Below, one piece after another: positions 47,440-58,500 of a stretch of DNA of 64,000 bases. Source of the DNA: Lolium rigidum (Eukaryota; Streptophyta; Magnoliopsida; Poales; Poaceae); assembly GCF_022539505.1 (NCBI RefSeq), contig NC_061508.1, positions 59,626,033-59,690,032 on the forward strand, in the 5' to 3' direction. Below the pieces are notes generated by a model. That model was not told the origin of the DNA and made no database searches. It was given only the letters and a program-made list of their open reading frames with translations. The first letter of the stretch is position 1. The number at the start of each line of letters is the position of its first letter. The position numbers and the translations under genes were made by a program.

Positions 47440-48059
47440 ATGCCTTCCCGCCGCCGCTCGAGCTCCAGCTACCGCGGTGTGCGCGCGCATCTGAACGGGA
47501 AGTTCTACGCCGAGATCCGGAGCAGCGAGGAGCGCATCGGGCTCGAGACGTTCGAGACGGTGCACGAGGTGGCGCACGAGGTGGCGAACGCGTACGGCGT
47601 GGTCGTCTGGCGCCTCGGCCATTCTCGGCGGTCGATGAACTTCTCATACATTTGGATGCGGCAGCAGGCGGAAGACCCCGCGCCGCCGTTGCAGACCACA
47701 TAGGAGGCGAGGCAGTGGCAGCGTGAGCTCGAACAGCACCTCCTCGTCACCGAGCGGGACAAGCGCATGCACCTCGAATGGGCGCGGTGCTTCCCGGAGG
47801 ACGTGACCGCGGAGGTTGCCTTCTATGCCGAGAAGGAAGAGCAGAAGGCGGCGAAGAAGCGAGATCGGGAGGCGAGGAGGGCCAAGAAGGAGGCCAAGAA
47901 GAAGGAGAAGGAGGATAAGGCCGCGAGGAAGAATGAGGAGAAGAAGAAGAAGAAGGGCGCCGATCCGTCGACTCTTCCTCCTCGGAGTTTGAGTGGTCGT
48001 CAACTCCGGTGTTGTCCACAACACCGAACTCCTCCGACTTCGACTGGGAGTCCGATTAG
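47440..48059 (+). pseudogene. AP2/ERF-domain protein pseudogene, copy B
   Basis: ATG at 47440 opens MPSRRRSSSSYRGVRAHLNG. The AP2/ERF domain contains a 12-bp tandem duplication not in copy A (VHEVAHEVANAY against AHEAAHAY). The frame then reads RRSMNFSYIWMRQQAED, intact where copy A is frameshifted, but stops at a TAG at 47701-47703 where copy A has CAG. The lysine-rich stretch follows, and the acidic tail SSDFDWESD-stop (48059) is again out of frame. That last lesion is shared with copy A, so it probably predates the duplication. An intact version would be a nuclear DNA-binding protein. Confidence 0.8.
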
Positions 48060-48640
48060 TTTTAGTGTACTCTAGTTTTAAATTCGGTCGTAGAAAATGT
48101 AGGTTGAACTATGCAATATATTTATATTTTCAGTCTATTTTTAGATTTTGGTTGATCTATTAGATGTGCAATTGTGTGAAAATGTTATTTTTGGGCCTGC
48201 ATTTTGCTTGTTCATGGAGCGGTTTCTCGCATTGCCGCTTTCTACCGTATAGCCAGAGCCCAGTCAGGGCAGCTAGAATGAATCACGGGGGGTTTTCCCC
48301 GGAGTCCTCCAGCCGCATACTCAGGAGAAGCAGAAGTGTGCAATCACCGTGCCCCGAAATCAGCGAAGGTTTGAGGCGGGAGGACGCTTAACCTCTCTGG
48401 GGTGAGGCCCCAGCCCGCGGATTCATCGCAGAGCTTTACAGAGCAGAATTCCAGACCGCTTGCGAAGCTAAATCTTTGAGGGTGTGGCTTTAGGTGTCCA
48501 CTGATGCCGATGGTGGTTGCAATGGCGCAGCACACCGGGGGTACCTAATTGAGGTCTAATAATGTCTTTGCCCTGCTGGGCGAGCCCCTGCTCTTGGCCA
48601 ATTCTGCTGTCCACGAGGCATCATGTGACTGCCGCACTGG
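48060..48640. other. region between AP2 pseudogene and tandem array, copy B
   Basis: Counterpart of 13570-14219, lacking ~66 bp found in copy A. No gene seen. Confidence 0.4.
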
Positions 48641-49117
48641 GCCTACCCATCCTCGTAGGTCCCTCGGGGAGGCAACCGTGACATTCTTCGGGTGGCCCTT
48701 AGAGGAAAATGCCCTGGATGCCCGTCCTTGCCGGCACCTCAGAGGGGTAACCGTAAGGCTTGGCATGTAGATATTGTCCTGCGCGCCCGTCCATCTTGGC
48801 CCCTCGTGGAGACGACCATGGGACTCTATTTGCGGGCTCCAAAGAATAACCGTCATGTATGTGTGTTCTTGTTCGCCGACCGAGGAGGTGACCTTAAGAC
48901 TCAGCATGTAGGCTCTAAAGTATCGTCATGTATGCGTCTTCTTGTTAGTTCCTGAGAGAGGTAACCGTAAGACTCTGCATGTAGGCTCTGAAGAATCGAC
49001 CTGTATGCGTGTTCTTGTTAGTTCCTCGGAGAGGTAACCGTAAGACTGTGCATGTAGGCTCTGATGTGCTGAGCACGTGTGGGTGCCTTCGAGGATAGCG
49101 ACTCTACGCCCTGAGTG
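48640..49117 (+). repeat. degenerate ~74-bp tandem array, copy B, left part
   Basis: Units with the GAGGTAACCGTAAGACT core as in copy A. The array is split by the gypsy insertion at 49123 and continues at about 57560. Confidence 0.8.
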
Positions 49118-49122
49118 GGGCT
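49118..49122. repeat. target-site duplication GGGCT (left)
   Basis: GGGCT before the LTR start TGATGCGTGCAG, repeated at 57345-57349. Copy A has a single GGGCT at this site (GAGTGGGGCTCCCTC). Confidence 0.95.
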
Positions 49123-50714
49123 TGATGCGTGCAGTCGACACGTCCGTTGGGAACCCCAAGAGGAAGGTGTGATGCGTACAGTAGCAAGTTTTCCCTCAGA
49201 AAGAAACCAAGGTTTATCGAACCAGGAGGAGCCAAGAAGCACGTCGAAGGTTGATGGCGGCGGGATGTAGTGCGGCGCAACACCAGGGATTCCGGCGCCA
49301 ACGTGGAACCTGCACAACACAACCAAAGTACTTTGCCCCAACGAAACAGTGAGGTTGTCAATCTCACCGGCTTGTTGTAACAAAGGATTAGATGTATAGT
49401 GTGGATGATGATTGTTTGCAGAAAACAGTAGAACAAGTATTGCAGTAGATTGTATTCGATGTAAAAGAATGGACCGGGGTCCACAGTTCACTAGAGGTGT
49501 CTCTCCCATAAGATAAATAGCATGTTGGGTGAACAAATTACAGTTGGGCAATTGACAAATAGAGAGGGCACGACCATGCACATACATGATATGATGAGTA
49601 TAGTGAGATTTAATTGGGCATTACGACAAAGTACATAGACCGCTATCCAGCATGCATCTATGCCTAAAAAGTCCACCTTCAAGTTATCATCCGAACCCCT
49701 TCCGGTATTAAGTTGCAAACAATAGACAATTGCATTAAGTATGGTGCGTAATGTAATCAATAACTACATCCTCGGACATAGCATCAATGTTTTATCCCTA
49801 GTGGCAACAAGCACATCCACAACCTTAGAACTTTCCGTCACTCGTCCCAGATTTAATGGAGGCATGAACCCACTATCGAGCATAAATACTCCCTCTTGGA
49901 GTTAAGAGTAAAAACTTGGCCGAGCCTCTACTAATAACGGAGAGCATGCAAGATCATAAACAACACATAGGTAATAGATTGATAATCAACATAACATAGT
50001 ATTCTCTATCCATCGGATCCCAACAAACACAACATATAGCATTACGGATAGATGATCTTGATCATGTTAGGCAGCTCACAAGATCCGACAATGAAGCACA
50101 TAAGGAGAAGACGACCATCTAGCTACTGCTATGGACCCATAGTCCAGGGGTGAACTACTCACTCATCACTCCGGAGGCGACCATGGCGGTGAAGAGTCCT
50201 CCGGGAGATGATTCCCCTCTCCGGCAGGGTGCCGGAGGCGATCTCCTGAATCCCCCGAGATGTGATTGGCGGCGGCGGCGTCTCTGGAAGGTTTTCCGTA
50301 TCGTGGCTCTCGGTACTGGGGGTTTCGCGACGAAGACTATATGTAGGCGGAAGGGCAGGTCAGGAGGCGACGCGAGGGGCCCACACAACAGGGCCGCGCG
50401 GCCAGGAGGTGGGCCGCGCCGCCCTGGCGTGTCGCCGCCTCGTCGCCTCACTTCGTTTCCCTTTCGGTCTTCTGGAAGCTTCGTGGAAAAATAGGCCCCT
50501 GGGTGTTGATTTCGTCCAATTCCGAGAATATTTCCTTACTAGGATTTCTGAAACCAAAAACAGCAGAAAACAGCAACTGGCTCTTCGGCATCTCGTTAAT
50601 AGGTTAGTGCCGGAAAATGCATAAATATGACATAAAGTATGCATAAAACATGTAGATATCATCAATAATGTGGCATGGAACATAAGAAATTATCGATATG
50701 TCCAAGACGTATCA
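49123..50714 (-). repeat. 3' LTR of pol-less element (1592 bp)
   Basis: TGATGCGTGCAGTCGACACG to CCAAGACGTATCA. Nearly identical to 55751-57344; scattered small indels. Confidence 0.93.
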
Positions 50715-50730
50715 GCATCCCCAAGCTTAG
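50715..50730 (-). promoter_or_regulatory. polypurine tract of pol-less element
   Basis: Minus strand reads CTAAGCTTGGGGATGC directly before the 3' LTR start TGATACGTC. The same motif precedes the LTR in the relative at 60074. Confidence 0.75.
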
Positions 50731-53303
50731 TTCCTGCTCGTCCCGAGCAGGTAAACGATAACAAAGATAATTTCTGGAGTGACATGCCATCATAACCTTG
50801 ATCATACTATTGTAAGCATATGTAATGAATGCAGCGATCAAAACAATGGTAATGACATGAGTAAACAAATGAATCATAAAGCAAAGACTTTTCATGAATA
50901 GTACTTTCAAGACATGCATCAATAAGTCTTGCATAAGAGTTAACTCATAAAGTAATAAATCAAAGTAAAGGTATTGAAGCAACCCCAAAGGAAGATTAAG
51001 TTTCAGCGGTTGCTTTCAACTTATAACATGTATATCTCATGGATATTGTCAATGTAAAGTAATATAACAAGTGCAATATGCAAGTATGTAGGAATCAATG
51101 CACAGTTCACACAAGTGTTTGCTTCTTGAGGTGGAGAGAGATAGGTGAACTGACTCAACATAAAAGTAAAAGAAAGGCCCTTCGCAGAGGGAAGCATTGA
51201 TTGCTATATTTGTGCTAGAGCTTTGGTTTTGAAAACAAGAAACAATTTTGTCAACGGTAGTAATAAAGCATATGTGTTATGTAAATTATATCTTACAAGT
51301 TGCAAGCCTCATGCATAGTATACTAATAGTGCCCGCACCTTATCCTAATTAGCTCGGATTACCGGGATTATCATCGCAATACACATGTTTTAACCAAGTG
51401 TCACAAAGGGGTACCTCTATGCCGCCTGTACAAAGGTCTAAGGAGAAAGTTCGCATTGGATTTCTCGCTTTTGATTATTCTCAACTTAGACATCCATACC
51501 GGGACAACATAGACAACAGATAATGGACTCCTCTTTAATGCATAAGCATGTAGCAACAATTAATGTTCTCATATGAGATTGAGGATATATGTCCAAAACT
51601 GAAACTTCCACCATGATTCATGGCTTTAGTTAGCGGCCCAATGTTCTTCTCTAACATTATGCATGCTCTAACCATTAAATGAGTGGTAAATCTCCCTTAC
51701 TTCGGACAAGACGAACATGCATAGCAACTCACATGATATTCAACAAAGAGTAGTTGATGGCGTCCCCGGGAACATGGTTATCGCACAACAAGCAACTTAA
51801 TAAGAGATAAAGTGCATAAGTACATATTCAATACCACAATAGTTTTTAAGCTATTTGTCCCATGAGCTATATATTGCAAAGGTAAAGGATAGAAATTTTA
51901 AAGGTAGCACTCAAGCAATTTACTTTGGAATGGCGGAGAAATACCATGTAGTAGGTAGGTATGGTGGACACAAATGGCATAGTGGTTGGCTCAAGGATTT
52001 TGGATGCATGAGAAGTATTCCCTCTCGATACAAGGTTTAGGCTAGCAAGGTTATTTGAAACAAACACAAGGATGAACCGGTGCAGCAAAACTCACATAAA
52101 AGACATATTGTAAACATTATAAGACTCTACACCGTCTTCCTTGTTGTTCAAACTCAATACTAGAAATTATCTAGACTTTAGAGAGACCAAATATGCAAAC
52201 CAAATTTTAGCAAGCTCTATGTATTTCTTCATTAATGGGTGCAAAGTATATGATGCAAGAGCTTAAACATGAGCACAACAATTGCCAAGTATCAAATTAT
52301 TCAAGACATTTTAGAATTACTACATGTAGCATTTCCCGATTCCAACCATATAACAATTTAACGAAGAAGATTCAACCTTCGCCATGAATACTATGAGTAA
52401 AGCCTAAGGACATATTTGTCCATATGCAACAGCGGAGCATGTCTCTCTTCCACACAATGAATGCTAGGATCCATTTTATTCAAAAAAAAAAAACAAACCG
52501 ACGCTCCAAGCAAAGCACATAAGATGTGATGGAATAAAAATATAGTTTCAGGGGAGGAACCTGATAATGTTGTCGATGAAGAAGGGGATGCCTTGGGCAT
52601 CCCCAAGATTAGACGCTTGAGTCTTCTTAAAATATGCGAGGGTGAACCACCGGGGCATCCCCAAGCTTAGAGCTTTCACTCTCCTTGATCATATTGTATC
52701 ATCTCCCTCTCTTGATCCTTGAAAACTTCCTCCACACCAAACTCGAAACAACTCATTAGAGAGTTAGTGCATAATAAAAATTCACATGTTCAGAGGTGAC
52801 ATAATCATTCTTAACACTTCTGGACATTGCACAAAGCTACTGGACATTAATGGAACAAAGAAATTCATCCATCATAGCAAAAGAGGCAATGCGAAATAAA
52901 AAGCAGAATCTGTCAAAACAGAACAGTCCGTAAAGATGGATTTGATTGAGGCACCAGACTTGCTCAAATGAAAATTCTCAAATTGAATGAAAGTTGCGTA
53001 CATATCTGAGGATCACTCACATAAATTGGCATAATTTTCTGAGCTACCCACAGAGAGGCAGGTCGAAATTCGTGACAGCAAAGAAATCTGTTTCTGTGCA
53101 GTAATCCAAATCTAGTATGAACCTTACTATCAACGACTTTACTTGGCACTACAATGCACAAAACTAAGATAAGGAGAGGTTGATATAGTAGTAAACAACT
53201 TCCAAGACTCAAATATAAAATAAAAGTACTGTAGTAAAAACATGGGTTGTCTCCCATAAGCGCTTTTCTTTAACGCCTTTCAGCTAGGCGCAGAAAGTGT
53301 ATA
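50731..53303 (-). other. non-coding internal region of pol-less element
   Basis: About 2.6 kb between PPT and gag-protease with no coding frame above noise. Parts are conserved in the relative at 60090-62165, for example GGCCCTTCGCAGAGGGAAGC (~51177 and ~60574) and CAAGTGTCACAAAGGGGTACCT (~51398 and ~60820). It also has a hairpin and two extra PPT-like motifs near 52584-52670. Confidence 0.7.
52584..52604. repeat. perfect 9-bp stem hairpin
   Basis: GGGGATGCC-TTG-GGCATCCCC. The relative has the same hairpin at 62130-62150 with one change that keeps a G-U pair. A further GGGGCATCCCCAAGCTTAG motif lies at 52652-52670. Confidence 0.85.
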
Positions 53304-55418
53304 TCAAGTATTATCAAGAGACGAAGCATCAATATCATAACTTGTTCTAATAATAGAATCAAAAGGTAACTTCATTCTCTTTCTAGGGAAGTGTTCCGTA
53401 CCTTTCTTGAGAGGAAATTGATATTTAATATTACCTTCCTTCATATCAATGATAGCTCCAACAGTTCGAAGAAAAGGTCTTCCCAATATAATGGGACAAG
53501 ATGCATTGCATTCAATATCCAAGACAACAAAATCAACGGGGACAAGGTTATTGTTAACGGTAATGCGAACATTATCAACTCTCCCCAAAGGTTTCTTTAT
53601 AGCATTATCAACAAGATTAACATCCAAATAACAGTTTTTCAATGGTGGCAAGTCAAGCATATCATAAATTTTCTTAGGCATAACGGAAATACTTGCACCA
53701 AGATCACATAAAGCATTACAATCAAAGTCATTGACCTTCATCTTAATGATGGGCTCCCAACCATCCTCTAGCTTCCTAGGAATAGAAGCTTCACGTTCTA
53801 GTTTCTCTTCTCTAGCTTTTATGAGAGCATTTGTAATATGTATTGTGAAAACCAAGTTTATAGCACTAGCATTAGGACTCTTAGCAAGTTTTTGTAAGAA
53901 CTTTATAACTTCAGAGATGTGACAATCATCAAAATCCAAAACATTATAATCTAAAGCAATGGGATCATCATCCCCAATGTTGGAAAAAATTTCAGCAGTT
54001 TTATCACAGGCAGTTTCAGCAGTTTTAGCAGTTTCCAACAGTTTTGCAGGCTTTGCATTAGAAGTGGAAACATTGCCAACACCAATTATTTTACCATTAT
54101 TAGTAGGAGGTGCAGCAACATATGAATCATTAACATTACTAGTGGTGGTAATAGTCCAAACTTTAGCTACATTATTCTCTTTAGCTAGTTTTTCATTTTC
54201 TTCTCTTTCCCACCTAGCATGCAATTCGGCCATCAATCTTATATTCTCATTAATTCTAACTTGGATTGCATTTTCTGTAGTAACAATTTTATTTTCAATA
54301 TCCTCATTAGGCATAACTTTCGATTTCAAAAGATCAACATCAGAGGCAAGACTATCAACCTTAGAAGCGAGAATATCAATTTTATTGAGCTTTTCCTCAA
54401 CAGATTTGTTAAAAGCAGTTTGTGTACTAATAAATTCTTTAAGCATAGCTTCAAGTCCAGGGGGTGTGTTCCTATTATTGTTGTAAGAATTCCCATAAGA
54501 ATTACCATAACCATTACCATTATTATAAGGATATGGCCTATAGTTATTACTAGAATTGTTCCGATAAGCATTGTTGTTGAAATTATTATTTTTAATGAAG
54601 TTTACATCAACATGTTCTTCTTGAGCAACCAATGAAGCTAACGGAACATTATTAGGATCAACATTAGTCCTATCATTCACAAGCATAGACATAATAGCAT
54701 CAATCTTATCACTCAAGGAAGAGGTTTCTTCGACAGAATTTACCTTCTTACCTTGTGGAGCTCTTTCCGTGTGCCATTCAGAGTAATTAATCATCATATT
54801 ATGAGGAAGCTTTGTTGCTTCACCAAGAGTGATGGACATAAAGGTACCTCCAGCAGCTGAATCCAATAGGTTCCGCGAAGAAAAGTTCAGTCCTGCATAA
54901 AAGGTTTGGATGATCATCCAAGTAGTCAGTCCATGGGTTGGGCAATTTTTAACCAAAGATTTCATTCTTTCCCAAGCTTGTGCAACATGCTCATTATCCA
55001 ATTGTTTAAAATTCATTATACTACTCCTCAAAGATATAATTTTAGCAGGGGGATAATATCTACCAATAAAAGCATCCTTGCATTTAGTCCATAAATCAAT
55101 ACTATTCTTAGGCAGAGATAGCAACCAATCTTTAGCTCTTCCTCTTAAAGAGAAAGGAAACAATTTTAATTTTATAATGTCACCATCTACATCTTTATAT
55201 TTTTGCATTTCACACAATTCAACAAAATTATTGAGATGGGCAGCAGCATCATCAGAACTAACACCGGAAAATTGCTCTCGCATAACAAGATTCAGTAAAG
55301 CAGGTTTAATTTCAAAGAATTCTGCTGTAGTAGCAGGTGGAGCAATAGGTGTGCATAAGAAATCATTATAATTTGTGGTTGTGAAGTCACACAACTTAGT
55401 ATTTTCAGGAGTACCCAT
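53304..55418 (-). CDS. gag-protease of pol-less Athila-type element
   Basis: 704 residues, uninterrupted, starting MGTPENTKLCDFTTTN. The capsid region spans about residues 20-260 (FPFSLRGRAKDWLLSLPKNS, LNFSSRNLLDSAAGGTFMS). An Asn/Tyr/Gly-rich low-complexity linker follows at ~290-330, then a probable coiled coil (~330-430, LDxLASKVDSLASDVDLLKS type heptads). A retropepsin-like domain at ~565-670 has the active site CDLGASISVMP (Asp ~572) and the second signature CPIILGRPFL; the usual D[ST]G is DLG, as in many plant Athila-type proteins. No zinc knuckle and no RT follow. It should form particles in the cytoplasm and process itself; replication needs partner enzymes in trans. Confidence 0.9.
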   Translation of the reverse strand: MGTPENTKLCDFTTTNYNDFLCTPIAPPATTAEFFEIKPALLNLVMREQFSGVSSDDAAAHLNNFVELCEMQKYKDVDGDIIKLKLFPFSLRGRAKDWLLSLPKNSIDLWTKCKDAFIGRYYPPAKIISLRSSIMNFKQLDNEHVAQAWERMKSLVKNCPTHGLTTWMIIQTFYAGLNFSSRNLLDSAAGGTFMSITLGEATKLPHNMMINYSEWHTERAPQGKKVNSVEETSSLSDKIDAIMSMLVNDRTNVDPNNVPLASLVAQEEHVDVNFIKNNNFNNNAYRNNSSNNYRPYPYNNGNGYGNSYGNSYNNNRNTPPGLEAMLKEFISTQTAFNKSVEEKLNKIDILASKVDSLASDVDLLKSKVMPNEDIENKIVTTENAIQVRINENIRLMAELHARWEREENEKLAKENNVAKVWTITTTSNVNDSYVAAPPTNNGKIIGVGNVSTSNAKPAKLLETAKTAETACDKTAEIFSNIGDDDPIALDYNVLDFDDCHISEVIKFLQKLAKSPNASAINLVFTIHITNALIKAREEKLEREASIPRKLEDGWEPIIKMKVNDFDCNALCDLGASISVMPKKIYDMLDLPPLKNCYLDVNLVDNAIKKPLGRVDNVRITVNNNLVPVDFVVLDIECNASCPIILGRPFLRTVGAIIDMKEGNIKYQFPLKKGTEHFPRKRMKLPFDSIIRTSYDIDASSLDNT

Positions 55419-55646
55419 TTTAGCAGTAGTAAATAAAGCAAACTAGATAAAATAAATGCAAGTAACTAATTTTTTTTTGTGTTTTTGATATATAGAGTGC
55501 AAGACAGTAAATAAAGTAAAGCTAGCAACTAATTTTTTTGTGTTTTGATATAATGCAGCAAACAAAGTAGTAAATAAAATAAAGCAAGACAAAAACAAAG
55601 TAAAGAGATTGGATTGTGGAGACTCCCCTTGCAGCGTGTCTTGATC

Positions 55647-55664
55647 TCCCCGGCAACGGCGCCA
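55647..55664 (-). promoter_or_regulatory. distal tRNA-Asp primer-binding site (exact match)
   Basis: TCCCCGGCAACGGCGCCA on the plus strand, identical to the tRNA-Asp 3' end, but 86 bp from the LTR. It is followed by GAAAAAGAG, as at the proximal copy. Confidence 0.85.
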
Positions 55665-55721
55665 GAAAAAGAGCTGTTGCCGTGGGAGTTAGCAATCTCT
55701 GTGGTGTAACTTTTCTTCAGG

Positions 55722-55739
55722 TCCCCGACAACGGCGCCA
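55722..55739 (-). promoter_or_regulatory. proximal tRNA-Asp primer-binding site (one mismatch)
   Basis: TCCCCGACAACGGCGCCA, 11 nt from the 5' LTR at 55751, the normal offset for the family. One base differs from tRNA-Asp (CGAC instead of CGGC). Confidence 0.88.
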
Positions 55740-55750
55740 GAAAAAGAGTT

Positions 55751-57344
55751 TGATGCGTGCAGTCGACACGTCCGTTGGGAACCCCAAGAGGAAGGTGTGA
55801 TGCGTACAGTAGCAAGTTTTCCCTCAGAAAGAAACCAAGGTTTATCGAACCAGGAGGAGCCAAGAAGCACGTCGAAGGTTGATGGCGGCGGGATGTAGTG
55901 CGGCGCAACACCGGGGATTCCGGCGCCAACGTGGAACCTGCACAACACAACCAAAGTACTTTGTCCCAACGAAACGAGTGAGGTTGTCAATCTCACCGGC
56001 TTGCTGTAACAAAGGATTAGATGTATAGTGTGGATGATGATTGTTTGCGAGAAAACAGTAGAACAAGTATTGCAAGTAGATTGTATTCGATGTAAAAGAA
56101 TGGACCGGGGTCCACAGTTCACTAGAGGTGTCTCTCCCATAAGATAAATAGCATGTTGGGTGAACAAATTACAGTTGGGCAATTGACAAATAGAGAGGGC
56201 ATGACCATGCACATACATGATATGATGAGTATAGTGAGATTTAATTGGGCATTACGACAAAGTACATAGACCGCTATCCAGCATGCATCTATGCCTAAAA
56301 AGTCCACCTTCGGGTTATCATCCGAACCCCTTCCAGTATTAAGTTGCAAACAACAGACAATTGCATTAAATATGGTGTGTAATGTAATCAATAACTACAT
56401 CCTCGGACATAGCATCAATGTTTTATCCCTAGTGGAAACAGCACATCCACAACCTTAGAACTTTCTGTCACTCGTCCCGATTTAATGGAGGCATGAACCC
56501 ACTATCGAGCATAAATACTCCCTCTTGGAGTTAAGAGTAAAAACTTGGCCAGAGCCTCTACTAATAACGGAGAGCATGCAAGATCATAAACAACACATAG
56601 GTAATAGATTGATAATCAACATAACATAGTATTCTCTATCCATTGGATCCCAACAAACACAACATATAGCATTACAGATAGATGATCTTGATCATGTTAG
56701 GAAGCTCACAAGATCCGACAATGAAGCACATAAGGAGAAGACGACCATCTAGCTACTGCTATGGACCCATAGTCCAGGGGTGAACTACTCACTCATCACT
56801 CCGGAGGCGACCATGGCGGTGAAGAGTCCTCCGGGAGATGATTCCCCTCTCCGGCAGGGTGCCGGAGGCGATCTCCTGAATCCCCCGAGATGGGATTGGC
56901 GGCGGCGGCGTCTCTGGAAGGTTTTCCGTATCGTGGCTCTTGGTACTGGGGGTTTCGCGACGAAGACTATATGTAGGCGGAAGGGCAGGTCAGGAGGCGA
57001 CGCGAGGGGCCCAAACAACAGGGCCACACGGCCAGGAGGTGGGCCGCGCCGCCCTGGCGTGTCGCCGCCTCGTCGCCTCACTTCGTTTCCCTTTCGGTCT
57101 TCTGGAAGCTTCGTGGAAAAATAGGCCCCTGGGCGTTGATTTCGTCCAATTCCGAGAATATTTCCTTACTACGATTTCTGAAACCAAAAACAGCAGAAAA
57201 CAAGAATCGGCTCTTCGGCATCTCGTTAATAGGTTAGTGCCGGAAAATGCATAAATATGACATAAAGCATGCATAAAACATGTAGATATCATCAATAATG
57301 TGGCATGGAACATAAGAAATTATCGATACGTCGGAGACGTATCA
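55751..57344 (-). repeat. 5' LTR of pol-less element (1594 bp)
   Basis: TGATGCGTGCAGTCGACACG to GTCGGAGACGTATCA; partner of 49123-50714. Contains the element promoter in the minus direction. The open frames inside recur in all LTR copies and are not taken as genes. Confidence 0.93.
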
Positions 57345-57349
57345 GGGCT
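57345..57349. repeat. target-site duplication GGGCT (right)
   Basis: Matches 49118-49122; the duplicated block resumes with CCCTCTTCTGCTTTG. Confidence 0.95.
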
Positions 57350-57559
57350 CCCTCTTCTGCTTTGATTAAATTATCCTTTGTGTTTAAAATGCCTTGTAAT
57401 GCCATTCCCTCCGCCTTTTTGTATTCAGACTCTTAGGGACATGCTAGCATCTGATGTGTCCTGTGATGATACTCCTTAATCCCTTCAAAGGGTCTCCGTG
57501 AGATAATCATGTAGGCTCCTTAGCAGGGCTTTGCCTGTTTCCGATAGGAATTTCTTGCA

Positions 57560-58300
57560 AAAAACCGTCATGTATGCGTGTTCTTGTTGGTTCCTCGAGG
57601 AGGCGGCCGTAAGACTCTGCATGTAGGCTTTGAACGTGTTCCTTGTTAGTTCCTCGGGGAGGTAACCGTAAGGCTTTCATGTGGGGGGTGTCCTGTATGC
57701 CTTTTCTTGTTAGCTCCTCGAGGAGGTAGCCGTAAGACTTACATGTAATCTTTGAACGTGACTCTTTGTTAGTCCCTCGAGGAGGCGACCGTAAGGTTTG
57801 CACGCGAGGGGGTGTCCTGTATGCATGTTGTTGTTGGTTCCTCAGGGAGGCAATCGTAAGACTTTACATGTAGGCCTGGCCGTGACATCTTATAGGTTCC
57901 TTGTGAAGGTAACCGTAAGATTTGCACGTAGGGGTGTCCTGTATGCATGTTCTTGTTGGTTCCTCGAGAAGGTAACCGTAAGACTTTAGATGTAGGCTCT
58001 GATGTGACTCCTTGTTGGCTCCTCGTGGAGGTAACCGTAAGGTGTGCACGTAGGGGGCATCCTCTATCGTTCTCTTGATGGGTCCTCATGGAGGTAACCA
58101 TAAGATTGACATGTAGGCTCTGATGTGTCTGCTTATAAGTCCCTCAGGGAAGTGACCGTAAGGTTTGCACATGTATAAGAGTTACCCTATCAACGGATTT
58201 TGTTGGTTCCTCGAGGAGGTAACCATAGACCTGCGTCTCAGGCTTTACCGCGACTCCTTGTTGGTTCCTCGGGGAGGCAACCGTAAGGTTCTGCACGTTG
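57560..58300 (+). repeat. degenerate ~74-bp tandem array, copy B, right part
   Basis: About ten imperfect units with TTGTTGGTTCCTCGAGG and AGGTAACCGTAAG cores. The portion to ~57935 aligns with copy A; the remainder (57936-58300) has no counterpart in copy A, which is cut there. 58300-58500 is unassigned AT-rich flank. Confidence 0.8.
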
Positions 58301-58500
58301 TTTTTCTCGTACAATGTGTTTCTCAGATGTGATGTGTTTCATGGTGGTCTTATTTATTTTTAATGTAGTATGCAAGGTAGACAAAGACGCTCCAAGTTTA
58401 TGTGACTATCTTACGTTGCTCAAAAACAATGTTTAGAAATTTGCAAACTGAGAGTGTGATAGGTCGAGTGGCGTGCATTGGGCATCATGAAGTTATGGCG

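Larger units (their letters stand above)
49123..57344 (-). mobile_element. complete, pol-less Athila-type gypsy element
   Basis: 8222 bp with LTRs at 49123-50714 and 55751-57344, both ending TG...CA, and the duplication GGGCT. On the minus strand: 5' LTR, PBS region with two tRNA-Asp sites, a 704-residue gag-protease ORF, ~2.6 kb of non-coding internal DNA, PPT, 3' LTR. No RT, RNase H or integrase remnant is present, so it is non-autonomous and must use enzymes of a relative. The LTRs are nearly identical and copy A is the empty site, so insertion followed the segmental duplication. Size, LTR length and lack of pol fit the Triticeae Sabrina family as I remember it. Confidence 0.93.
42690..58300 (+). 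repeat. segmental duplication, copy B (interrupted)
   Basis: Direct repeat of 8208-15280. Homology starts at TGATGAATGATGGC next to the Copia LTR, continues to 49122, is interrupted by a complete gypsy element (49123-57344), and resumes at 57345 (GGGCTCCCTCTTCTGC, matching 14691) to about 57935, where copy A is truncated. Copy B's tandem array runs on to ~58300. The LTR tail homologous to 8208-8571 occupies 42690-43053. Confidence 0.95.

Noticed and set aside
54219..54635. Plus-strand 138-residue Ile-rich frame inside gag-protease
   Set aside because: Overlaps the 704-residue minus-strand ORF that has clear gag and protease motifs.
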